In this document: positions 8,537 to 15,933 of the stretch, piece after piece | Layout of the letters: each line of letters begins with the position of its first letter | How positions within the stretch are numbered: the stretch's first letter is position 1 | DNA from: Sporomusaceae bacterium | GTDB lineage: Bacteria > Bacillota > Negativicutes > Acidaminococcales > JAJUGR01 | Assembly (NCBI GenBank): GCA_029265905.1 | Contig: JAJUGR010000003.1 | Location: forward strand, 111,556 to 175,555 | Length of the DNA stretch: 64,000 nucleotides | Reading direction: 5' to 3' | The notes under the pieces: generated by a model | The model's database searches: none | What the model was told of the DNA's origin: nothing | What the model saw: only the letters and a program-made list of their open reading frames with translations | Translations under genes and position numbers: made by a program

Positions 8537-9696
8537 ATGTCTTATTTTTCTCACCCCAGTTCCCACCGAACTACATCAATTTTTGCACCGCCTTGGCCCA
8601 ATTCAACTGCCGCGTCCTGGGGATCTCCAGCACGCCTTATGATGAGTTGCCCCTGAAACTGCGCGCGGCGCTGACGGATTATTACCAGGTTCAGGACATG
8701 GGCGATTACGATCAGGTGCTGCGTGCCGTTGCCTACTTTACGCATAAATACGGCAAAATTGATTGCTTCGAATCACACACCGAATATTGGCTGGAACAAG
8801 ATGCCCGCATCCGTACCGACTTCAATATACCCGGCATTAAAACCGACCAGATTTACCACATCAAGCGCAAATCCTTGATGAAGGCGAAGTTCATCGAAGC
8901 CGGCATTCCGGTCGCGCCGGGCGCTGTCGTACGCAGCCTGGCTGAAGCGGAAGCGCTGATTGCCAAAACCGGCTATCCGGTCATCGCCAAACCGGACATC
9001 GGCGTCGGCGCGGCCAACACCTACAAAATCAACTCACCGGACGATTTGCTGCTTTTCTTCCAGAACAAACCGCCGATCGACTACTTCATGGAAGGCTTTA
9101 TCAAGGGCCGCTTGTACTCATTCGACGGCCTGACCGACCAAAACGGCCACCCCGTGTTTTACACCGCCCACTGCTACAGCCAGGGCATCATGGAAACGGT
9201 CAATGAAGGCCTCGACCTTGCCTACTATTCCTTGCGCGACATCCCGCCGGCGCTCGAAGAAGCGGGGCTAAAGACCGTGCGGGCCTTTGACCTGCGGGCG
9301 CGCTTTTTCCATATCGAATTTTTTATTGACGACGCTGATCAGGTTGTTGCGCTGGAGGTCAACATGCGCCCGCCCGGCGGCCTGACGATGGACATGTTCA
9401 ACTATGCCAACGACATAGACCTGTATTACCAATGGGCCAACGTGATCGTGAACAACCGCTTCGACGCGCAGTATGACCGCCCGTACCACTGCGTTTACGT
9501 TGGCCGCAAAGCGGATAAAGCCTATCGCCACAGCCACCAGCAGGTGATGAACCACTTCGGCCGTGCAATCGTCCAGCATGAGCCGATCGCCGGCCTGTTC
9601 AGCGGCGCGCTGGGCAACTACGGCTACATCGCGCGCGTGACCGACCTGGCCGATGTCTTTGCAATTATCCGCTACATCCAGGCAAGAGAGTCCTAA
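8533..9696 (+). CDS. ATP-grasp ligase, second of a tandem pair
   Basis: 387 residues, a clear paralogue of the preceding gene along its whole length: MNVLFFSPQFPPNYINF, then GYPVIAKPDIGVGAANTYK, YFMEGFIKGRLYSFDGL, and FHIEFF with LEVNMRPPGG. The ATP-grasp lysines and metal-binding acids are intact in both, so both are probably active, either acting in sequence or as a heterodimer. A strong intrinsic terminator follows directly, so the two-gene unit ends here. The product is unknown; the neighbouring esterase-fold proteins and surface proteins make a peptide-like or cell-envelope product plausible, which is inference only. Confidence 0.85.
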   Translation: MNVLFFSPQFPPNYINFCTALAQFNCRVLGISSTPYDELPLKLRAALTDYYQVQDMGDYDQVLRAVAYFTHKYGKIDCFESHTEYWLEQDARIRTDFNIPGIKTDQIYHIKRKSLMKAKFIEAGIPVAPGAVVRSLAEAEALIAKTGYPVIAKPDIGVGAANTYKINSPDDLLLFFQNKPPIDYFMEGFIKGRLYSFDGLTDQNGHPVFYTAHCYSQGIMETVNEGLDLAYYSLRDIPPALEEAGLKTVRAFDLRARFFHIEFFIDDADQVVALEVNMRPPGGLTMDMFNYANDIDLYYQWANVIVNNRFDAQYDRPYHCVYVGRKADKAYRHSHQQVMNHFGRAIVQHEPIAGLFSGALGNYGYIARVTDLADVFAIIRYIQARES

Positions 9697-9697
9697 C

Positions 9698-9732
9698 AAA
9701 ACGAGCGAGCCATTGCGGCCCGCTCGTTTTTT
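9698..9732 (+). terminator. Intrinsic terminator after ATP-grasp pair
   Basis: AAAACGAGCG pairs with CGCTCGTTTT around a 13-base spacer and runs into six T residues two bases after the stop codon. Its A-rich left arm could also serve the minus strand. Confidence 0.85.
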
Positions 9733-9758
9733 CAACCACCACGCAACAAAGGCCCCAC

Positions 9759-11513
9759 CTAAAGGACTAATAGCAAAACCAGCAAGCCCACAATCCAGGC
9801 GTCGTTGCGGTGGTGTACTTCCTGGTTATCCCGGATCATGACAAACGTGCCTTCGTGCATGAATCCGACAGCGACCAACTCATCCCAGTCGTCAAAGAAC
9901 AGTACGGCTTCACGGATGCGCGTGCCACGGTACCAAAAGTAGCCCTGGCTGTAGCGGTCGACATCGCGCCACCGGTACGAATGCAAGCCCGGGAACCGGT
10001 CGTTCCATTCCGGGTCGTAGATGGGCTCCATCCAGTATTCGGCGGCCGGGAAACGTTCGAGCATTGCGTAGCGCGACTCATGCCACCGAAACGGCATAGA
10101 TTCATCATACCGGTAATCGCTCCGGCGCCAGTTGTCCGCATAATAGAAGTCATCCTGCCAGTAGTACCGCCGCTCTTCCCGCCAATACGGCCGCTCTTCC
10201 CGCGACAGAATTACAAGCAGCAGCTCGAAGAACCACGCATCATGGTCGTGATGGCGGTGATGGTATACGTCCCAATCATCCCGGATAAAAACAAACACAT
10301 TGTCATGCATGAACCCGATGCCGACCAGTTCGTCCCAGGTATCAAAGAACAAAACCGCATCGCGGATCCGCGTACCACGGTACCAAAAATACCCATGGCT
10401 GTAGCGGTCGTTATCGTGCCACCGGTACGAATGCAGGCCCGGGAACCGGTCGTTCCACTGGCGGTCATGAATGGGCTCCATCCAATATTCAAACGACAAA
10501 AAGCGTTTGCGCAGCGAGTAGCTTGATTCATGCCAGCGGAAAAGGGTCGGCTCTTCGTATCGGTTCACCCGCTGCCAGTTGTCGTCCCGATAGGCGTCAT
10601 GCGACCAGTCATGGCGGGTTCGCTCAGGCCGCCGCTGTTCCTCCCGGCGCCGCTGTTCCTCCCGGCGCCGTTGTTCTTCCCGGCGCTGCTCATCCATTCG
10701 GCGTTGCTGCTCCAGACGCCGCTCATCCTCTCGGCGTTGCGACTGGCGTTGCTCTTCTGCGCGTTGCTGCTCCTCGCGGCGCTGCTGTTCTACACGTTGC
10801 TGCTCTTGCCGTTGGGCTTCAACCCGGCGCTGGTCTTCCTGCCGCTGCCCTTCCACCCGGCGCTGCTCCTCGCGGCGCTGCTGTTCTGCACGTTGCTGTT
10901 CCTCGCGGCGCTGTTGTTCCATCCGTTGCTGCTCTTGCCGTTGGGCTTCAACCCGGCGCTGGTCTTCCTGCCGCTGCCCTTCCACCCGGCGCTGATCCTG
11001 GCGTTGCTGTTCCTCGCGGCGCTGCTGTTCTGCACGTTGCTGTTGTTCCATCCGTTGCTGCTCCTGCCGCTGGACATCAGCCCGGCGCTGGTCTTCCTGC
11101 CGCTGCGCTTCCACTCGGCGCTGGTCTTGACGTTGCTGTTCCTGCCGGCGTTGTTCCTGACGCTGCTGCTCTGCACGCTGCTGCTCCTCGCGCCGCTGCT
11201 GTTCCCACCGTTGCTGTTCTTCGCGGCGTTGCTCCTGCCACTGCCGGTGCTGCTCCTCGCGACGCTGCTGCTCCTCGCGCCGCTGGCCTTCCCGTCGCTG
11301 CTCCTGTTCCTGTTCCCGCCGCTGTGCTTCTCTGCGCTGTTCCTGTTCCCTGCGCTGTTGCTCCGCCTGGCGCTGCTGCTCCTCGCGGCGCTGTTGAGTT
11401 TGCTGCGCCTCGTTGCTGACCGGCGCCATTTCCAACAGCGGAGCATATACCCCGCCTTGCATCAAACTGACCACCAGAGAACAGACGATCGCTTTTTGCG
11501 CACGTTTATTCAT
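9759..11513 (-). CDS. Secreted coiled-coil protein with two WHES/FPGL/FWYRG/FIRD domains (paralogue B)
   Basis: 584 residues from the ATG at 11513, chosen for its GGAGGGGAGCATT ribosome site; the track ORF extends 42 codons into a riboswitch. Residues 1-27 (MNKRAQKAIVCSLVVSLMQG...) form a signal peptide like that of paralogue A. Residues about 30-300 are a Q/R/E-rich coiled coil. Two domain copies follow (about 320-430 and 471-584), each with FRWHES, WMEPI, WNDRFPGLHSYRW, GYFWYRGTRIR, AVLFFD-WDEL, VGFM, and IRD with V(Y/H)H. The chain ends in a hydrophobic tail DAWIVGLLVLLLVL. Expression is probably set by the GEMM riboswitch upstream. Function unknown; an adhesion or envelope role is inferred from export, coiled coil and riboswitch. 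Confidence 0.86.
   Translation of the reverse strand: MNKRAQKAIVCSLVVSLMQGGVYAPLLEMAPVSNEAQQTQQRREEQQRQAEQQRREQEQRREAQRREQEQEQRREGQRREEQQRREEQHRQWQEQRREEQQRWEQQRREEQQRAEQQRQEQRRQEQQRQDQRRVEAQRQEDQRRADVQRQEQQRMEQQQRAEQQRREEQQRQDQRRVEGQRQEDQRRVEAQRQEQQRMEQQRREEQQRAEQQRREEQRRVEGQRQEDQRRVEAQRQEQQRVEQQRREEQQRAEEQRQSQRREDERRLEQQRRMDEQRREEQRRREEQRRREEQRRPERTRHDWSHDAYRDDNWQRVNRYEEPTLFRWHESSYSLRKRFLSFEYWMEPIHDRQWNDRFPGLHSYRWHDNDRYSHGYFWYRGTRIRDAVLFFDTWDELVGIGFMHDNVFVFIRDDWDVYHHRHHDHDAWFFELLLVILSREERPYWREERRYYWQDDFYYADNWRRSDYRYDESMPFRWHESRYAMLERFPAAEYWMEPIYDPEWNDRFPGLHSYRWRDVDRYSQGYFWYRGTRIREAVLFFDDWDELVAVGFMHEGTFVMIRDNQEVHHRNDAWIVGLLVLLLVL
10610..11400. repeat. Degenerate tandem coding repeats of the coiled coil (paralogue B)
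   Basis: Imperfect repeats encode Q/R/E-rich units such as REEQQRAEQQR and VEGQRQEDQRR. Several 60-90 base blocks recur nearly unchanged (the block around 10795-10870 is close to that around 10905-10990). Antisense open frames at 10523-11419 and 10530-11537 are by-products. Copy number may vary between strains or be wrong in short-read assembly. Confidence 0.85.
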
Positions 11514-11544
11514 AATGCTCCCCTCCTTGTCTCTTAACGCCTGT

Positions 11545-11573
11545 CGGTTTTGCGTCTGACAAAGACAAAACCG
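11545..11573 (-). promoter_or_regulatory. Hairpin between GEMM aptamer and paralogue B start
   Basis: CGGTTTTG and CAAAACCG pair across a 13-base loop between the aptamer and the ribosome site. It has no following T-run, so it is not a typical terminator. It may be part of the expression platform, because CCTGGC just upstream of it can pair with GCCAGG in the aptamer's 3' strand. Confidence 0.4.
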
Positions 11574-11589
11574 CCAGGTCACAACCGAA

Positions 11590-11680
11590 ATCCGGTGCGG
11601 CCTGGCAGTCATACGCCCTGATCGGGCCTTTAGACCCATGGCTTTGCGTCCTCACCTTTCAGCGAGTTTGCCAATACTAT
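11590..11680 (-). ncRNA. GEMM-I riboswitch (cyclic di-GMP-I class)
   Basis: Read on the minus strand, the sequence has the GEMM-I hallmarks in order: GGCAAAC; a P2 stem CTCGCT/GGTGAG capped by a GAAA tetraloop; the invariant GACGCAAAGCC; a second stem with the tetraloop-receptor halves GTCTAA and GTATGAC; and a closing GCCAGG. This fold binds cyclic di-GMP (a few variants bind cGAMP). It lies 77 bases upstream of the paralogue B start. Paralogues A and C have no such element in their leaders. The 3' aptamer strand GCCAGG can also pair with CCTGGC downstream, a possible switching helix. The ligand is inferred from the class. Confidence 0.88.
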
Positions 11681-11701
11681 ACAGTTCTCTTTTCATCGGC
11701 A

Positions 11702-12496
11702 TCAATGGGCAAGCAGGATTGCCGCCAGGCCCACCAGCCAGGCGTCGCTGCGATGATAAACCTCGTGGTCGTCACGGATAAAAACGAACACATTGTCATA
11801 CATAAACCCGATGCCGACCAATCCGTCCCATTCGTCAAAGTACAACATCAGGACGCGAATGTGGCGGCCATGATACCAAAAATGCCCCAAGTGCCGCCCG
11901 TTGTCGTGCCAGCGGTAGCACCTAAGCCCTGGAAAACGGTCATGCCATGCGCGGTCATCGACCGGTTCCAGCCTGTAGCCGTGCGCAAGGAAGCGATCAT
12001 GCAGCGCGGGCCGCGATTCATGCCAGGCAAACGGCGACGGAGAACGATACATGAAGTAGGTCCGGCGCCAATTTGCGTCGCGGTAAAAATCGTGCGACCA
12101 ATCATGCCGCTTTCGTTCGTCAGGATGGCGATAATCCCGGCGCTGTTGCTCCTGCCATTCGCGCCGTTCTTGCTCCTGCCATTGCCGATGCTGTTCTTCA
12201 CGGCGGCGTTCATCGTCGCGGCGCTGCCGTTCGTTGTGACGCCGCTGCTCCTCGCGGCGTTTGGCATCTTCCCGCCGCCACTGTTCCTTTCTGCGCTCAT
12301 CCTCGCGGTTTTGCCCATCACGCCGCGGGTGGTCCTCTCGCCTTTGCAGCGCCAAGCGGGCATCCTCTTGTTCCATCCGCACAGCCCACGGCTCGCCGTT
12401 CGCCGGCGCCACCTTAGGCGGCGAAGCATCCACCCCACACGGGGCCAAACCAAGCAGCAGAGAATAGACAAGTATCTTATCCAGATTCTTCAACAC
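11702..12496 (-). CDS. Secreted coiled-coil protein with one WHES/FPGL/FWYRG/FIRD domain (paralogue C)
   Basis: 264 residues from the GTG at 12496, which follows GGGGGCGG and gives a proper signal peptide (VLKNLDKILVYSLLLGLAPCG); the ATG at 12535 adds 13 poorly fitting residues. A short R/E/Q-rich helix (about 35-125) is followed by a single domain copy (about 149-264) with FAWHES, YRLEPV, WHDRFPGLRCYRWHD, HFWYHG, VGIGFMYDNVFVFIRDD and EVYH. The tail DAWLVGLAAILLAH is hydrophobic, as in paralogue B. It lies upstream of B on the same strand with the riboswitch between them, so B can be transcribed separately. The gene looks like a compact version of the family. Confidence 0.85.
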   Translation of the reverse strand: MLKNLDKILVYSLLLGLAPCGVDASPPKVAPANGEPWAVRMEQEDARLALQRREDHPRRDGQNREDERRKEQWRREDAKRREEQRRHNERQRRDDERRREEQHRQWQEQERREWQEQQRRDYRHPDERKRHDWSHDFYRDANWRRTYFMYRSPSPFAWHESRPALHDRFLAHGYRLEPVDDRAWHDRFPGLRCYRWHDNGRHLGHFWYHGRHIRVLMLYFDEWDGLVGIGFMYDNVFVFIRDDHEVYHRSDAWLVGLAAILLAH

Positions 12497-12752
12497 ATCA
12501 CACCGCCCCCGTCCGCAAAAATTCGCCAACTTCATTGAGAGCTGCGTTTATCGCCGAATCATCCTTCGCTACTGCCTGTCACAGCTGGCGTATACCAATC
12601 CTATTATCATTGTACACCGTTTTCAGATAAAATTACATATCAGCTCGATAATGCCACTATGTCACTTGTTTGTTTTTACACAACAAAAGGTTTTCTCCGG
12701 CTGCCGAAAGCAATATAATAAGAGTAGATCCCTTTGAAGCGAGGTCCGGATA

Positions 12753-13442
12753 TTGTTTAAACAAATCATCTCTTTGCTGCTGGCCTTTTTGCTGCTGTCA
12801 CAGCCAGTTTTCGCCCTGAGCAAGCCCGATGGCGCCGATTGGAAATTCATCAAAAGCACGATCGGCACGCAGGCCTGGCACGATTTAAAAGACGGTGTCG
12901 TAACGATCCCCGAAACAGCGATCAATGATTATGCCGCCCTCCATCTGCCTGCTTATCCCAGCCTTCGTTCCGCGCATATCTCGATCCACAGCAACAACCG
13001 GCTGACGATCGACCTTGATACCCACACCCTGGGGCACATAAGAATCAACGGCACAATCACCCGCTTTGTCCAAAGCCGCGAGGAATCGACCATGAGCATT
13101 CGCATCACAAAACGCAAATTGCTGGACAAACCTGTCACATCCTGGTTTTTGGCACAGCTGAGCCTGGGCATGCTGACTAAGCTGTTCGGCAATCCGATGA
13201 ACGACGGCCAGCATCTATTCGCAACACAAATCAGCGGCGACACAGTCACCGTCAATTTTAAACCCTTCATGGAGCAGTCAGCGCTCAACGGGTTGTCAAT
13301 TGGCAACGTGTCGGTGCTAGACCTGATTACGGTTGAGTCCCTTTCAACGGTCGAAGGCGCCGTGCTGCTTCAGGCCGATTGCCACACGCCTCCTTACGCC
13401 GCCGCTTTGTTGCGCGGCCTAGCGGAAAAAACGCCCTTGTAG
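12753..13442 (+). CDS. Putative exported protein of unknown function
   Basis: 229 residues starting at TTG, with GAGGTCCGGATA upstream. The N-terminus MFKQIISLLLAFLLLSQPVFA is a clear signal peptide, so the protein is probably exported. The rest has alternating beta-type segments (SAHISIHSNNRLTIDLDTH, HIRINGTITRF) and amphipathic stretches. It loosely recalls LmeA/DUF2993-like lipid-binding proteins, but I cannot assign it. A TATAAT at 12714-12719 may be the -10 box. It is divergent from paralogue C and shares a 256-base intergenic region with it. Confidence 0.7.
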   Translation: MFKQIISLLLAFLLLSQPVFALSKPDGADWKFIKSTIGTQAWHDLKDGVVTIPETAINDYAALHLPAYPSLRSAHISIHSNNRLTIDLDTHTLGHIRINGTITRFVQSREESTMSIRITKRKLLDKPVTSWFLAQLSLGMLTKLFGNPMNDGQHLFATQISGDTVTVNFKPFMEQSALNGLSIGNVSVLDLITVESLSTVEGAVLLQADCHTPPYAAALLRGLAEKTPL

Positions 13443-13594
13443 AAGACAAACCATCCCAAGGCCGACCTGCACTAACGCCGACTAACGGGAGGTGGCTTGC
13501 CATGCACAACAATATCGATACATAGCCGCAGCTTGCTGGCACCCCGGCAACCTGACCGAGTCAATTTTGATATTACTGACAGGGGGTTATGCTT

Positions 13595-13783
13595 ATGTCC
13601 TCCCAAACGATCAAAATGCTTGCCGTTATCATTGCGCTGCTCGCCGGCCTTTACGTCTACAAAAATGCAAAAAACCGCGGCGGCTCGGGCGTTATGGCTT
13701 TCGGCTGGGCACTCGTCGTCATGTACTTTCCGATGCTCTTTTTCCCAGCCTACCTCCTCTTCCGACCCAAAAAAGCCAACTAA
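13595..13783 (+). CDS. Small membrane protein, two hydrophobic segments
   Basis: 62 residues. Two hydrophobic stretches (KMLAVIIALLAGLYVY and FGWALVVMYFPMLFFPAYLLF) are separated by a short basic loop KNAKNRGGSG; the C-terminus is RPKKAN. The second ATG (13595) has the better spacing to CAGGGGGTT than the first (13589). A perfect terminator follows its stop. No family recognised; it resembles the many small phospholipase-D-nuclease-N-like or YidH-size membrane proteins only in general shape. Confidence 0.6.
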   Translation: MSSQTIKMLAVIIALLAGLYVYKNAKNRGGSGVMAFGWALVVMYFPMLFFPAYLLFRPKKAN

Positions 13784-13822
13784 AAAACGTTCCCAAGCCA
13801 CTGCGGCCTTGGGAACGTTTTT
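13783..13822. terminator. Bidirectional intrinsic terminator
   Basis: AAAAACGTTCCCAAG and CTTGGGAACGTTTTT form a long perfect stem with A-run and T-run on either side. It separates the small membrane protein gene from the convergent metallophosphatase gene, whose stop lies inside it. Confidence 0.9.
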
Positions 13823-15073
13823 AGTTGTCAGGCGCTAGCTTGCGCCACGCATCAAACTGTTCTCCCCCTAGGGTAAAGGCTTTAACCCGCAACTCGCGCT
13901 CACTGACTTCCACCGTCAAGTAATTTGGCTCTTCCAGCGGGTTATAAAACGCCGCATCCCACGCCTTCCTTTGAAAGCGGCTGTGCCGTCTTTCCCCGCT
14001 TCTCCCGGTAGTAAAGTAAACCGTTCCCACCTCTGCTTCATCGCGCCACACCCCGTCACGGATTGGAAAGGAACGGGCATAGACATGCTCATGGCCGGCA
14101 AAAACCACATCCACCCGATGCCTGTCCAGCACCGGCGCAAACGCTTGTTGCAGCTCCCACCCCGCATAAACCGCGCGGTTGTGGTACAGCGGCCGGTGGA
14201 TGAACACCAGTTTCCACCGCCTGTCGGTCGCCGCCAAATCTTCTTCCAACCACGTTTTCTGCCACTCCAGCAACTGGTCTTTCGCTTCTTTTTCATCAAA
14301 AACCTGGCTGTCGAGGACAGCGAAATGCGCATCGCCATAATCAAAGGAATACACCCGGCCGCGCAAAGCCGCCGGCCCATTAGGGGGCACTGGGAAGAAG
14401 GACAGGTACAGCCGGGGCGGGACAACAGCCGCTTCTGCGCTGTAGGTTTCATGGTTGCCCAAAGTCGGCATAACGGGAATGGCATCGATGATCCCTCGCC
14501 CGGCGTCAAACCAGCTGCTCCACTGGCGATAACTAAGCCGACGTCCACCAAATCACCTGCGTTGATGACAAAGGCGGCGTCGCGATTTCGCTCGTACGCA
14601 GCCTGCAAGGTCAACTGCCACGCGGTGTACAGCACGCCTTGCGAATCACCGAACAGCAGGAACTTAAAGGGCGCCGGTGCTGCCGGCGCAGTGGTAAAAG
14701 TGCGGTATTCGCTCCAAAACAGTCCATTGCCAACCCGGTACTGATATTGCGCGCCGCTTTTAAGGCCTGTCAGTTGCGCCGAATGGACAGCGATCACGCC
14801 ATTATCTGTTTCAACCGCCGCTTTTTCCCCCGCCACCCTGATTGCGGGCCGCCGGCCTGCCGCTTCCCGGTACTCGACGTAACCACCGCCGGCATATCCT
14901 CCCGTGTGCCAGGTGATCGTCTGCGTCGTCGCCGGCGGTCCCGTCCAAGTCAGCAGCACGTGACGCGGCCAAAGCCCGAGCCGAGGGGCAAAATGGCTGA
15001 TTGCCAGGAAGCACAGGAGCACGGCGGCCACGCCCATTAGTTGTCGTTTAGAAAGAAACTGTCTTCCCCACAA
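13821..15073 (-). pseudogene. Purple-acid-phosphatase-like metallophosphoesterase, interrupted by a frameshift
   Basis: Two overlapping frames make one protein. The upstream frame gives a membrane anchor (VAAVLLCFLAISHF), a fibronectin-like domain (LTWTGPPATTQTITWHT) and metal motifs GDSQG and NAGDLVDVG; it then derails. The downstream frame resumes with YRQWSSWFDAGRGIID, then GNHETYS, FIHRPLYHN and AGHEHVYARS. All metallophosphatase metal ligands are present across the two frames. The break lies near 14531-14535 (CTTAG/TTATCGC), consistent with one missing base. The TTG at 15073 has AAAGGGGCG upstream and is the likely start; the track ORF begins at 15154. No slippery heptamer is seen, so programmed shifting is unlikely: a mutation or sequence error. 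Confidence 0.8.
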
Positions 15074-15236
15074 GGTAATCGCCCCTTTATGGCCAGCGCA
15101 GCCAATGCACTCTGAACATCTTGTCGAAAAAAGAATTCGCCAAACTTTTGTCAATCCCTCCGCGCACGTCTAACAGGAGATTGCGTGTTCATGTCAAAAT
15201 AGTCGGGAGGGAAACAAACATAGAGGAGGAATTGCT

Positions 15237-15887
15237 GTGGTCAAACGAATTGCCCGAATGCTCCTGCTGGCGGTATTTTCGCTTGTGGTGGTGAGTTCCG
15301 CCGCCTATGCGGCTGCGCCGCACGACAGCCATGGAACTGCACCGGCGCCAACGGCGTCCATGATGTCAATGACTACCCCGCAGTGGGATGGCAACCTGCC
15401 CTTTGACAAATGGTTTCTCGACAACATGGTTCCCCACCATCAGCAAGCGGTTATGATGTCGCGCATGCTGTTCATGCACACCCAGCGGGCGGAAATGAAA
15501 ACGCTAAGCAATGACATCATTCAGGCGCAGTTGAAGGAAATCGAGCAAATGCAAGCCTGGCGCTCCTACTGGTTCAACACGCAGCCGCTGGCAACTCACC
15601 CCGGCATGATGCACGGAATGACAGGGATCATGCGCATGGAATGCGGCGGCATGATGAACATGGCGCCAGGGCCCATGTCGCACATGATGAACATGGATAT
15701 CGACCTTTGGTTTATCAACAACATGATCCCGCATCACGAGGGTGCGATCGCCATGTCTACTCTAGCACTAACAAACGCCGAACACCCTGAGATTCTAACA
15801 CTGGCGCAATCGATTATCGCCACCCAGCAAAAAGAAATTGACCTGCTGAAACAATGGAAGGCCGCCTGGTATCCAACCGCTAAATAA
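15237..15887 (+). CDS. DUF305 family exported protein
   Basis: 216 residues, GTG start after GAGGAGGAATT. Signal peptide MVKRIARMLLLAVFSLVVVSSAAYA. Two copies of the DUF305 signature follow: NMVPHHQQAVMMSRM and NMIPHHEGAIAMSTL, each in a helical pair rich in Met and His. DUF305 proteins are ferritin-like four-helix exported proteins, often encoded next to copper or other metal resistance genes. The convergent neighbour is an OmpR-type two-component system and a Met-rich secreted protein gene lies a little further on, which supports a metal-handling role at the cell surface. The metal is not proven. Confidence 0.88.
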   Translation: MVKRIARMLLLAVFSLVVVSSAAYAAAPHDSHGTAPAPTASMMSMTTPQWDGNLPFDKWFLDNMVPHHQQAVMMSRMLFMHTQRAEMKTLSNDIIQAQLKEIEQMQAWRSYWFNTQPLATHPGMMHGMTGIMRMECGGMMNMAPGPMSHMMNMDIDLWFINNMIPHHEGAIAMSTLALTNAEHPEILTLAQSIIATQQKEIDLLKQWKAAWYPTAK

Positions 15888-15893
15888 ATGCAA

Positions 15894-15926
15894 GAAGGAC
15901 GTCTGCGATTTTCACAGGCGTCCTTT
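15894..15926. terminator. Bidirectional intrinsic terminator
   Basis: GAAGGACGTCTG pairs with CAGGCGTCCTTTC and is followed by TCTTTTTC. It sits between the DUF305 gene and the convergent histidine kinase gene. Confidence 0.8.
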
Positions 15927-15933
15927 CTCTTTT

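Noticed and set aside
10523-11537. Plus-strand ORFs 10523-11419 and 10530-11537
   Set aside because: Shadows of the Q/R/E-rich coiled coil of paralogue B; composition is all Ala/Val/Leu repeats from reading CG-rich repeats backwards.
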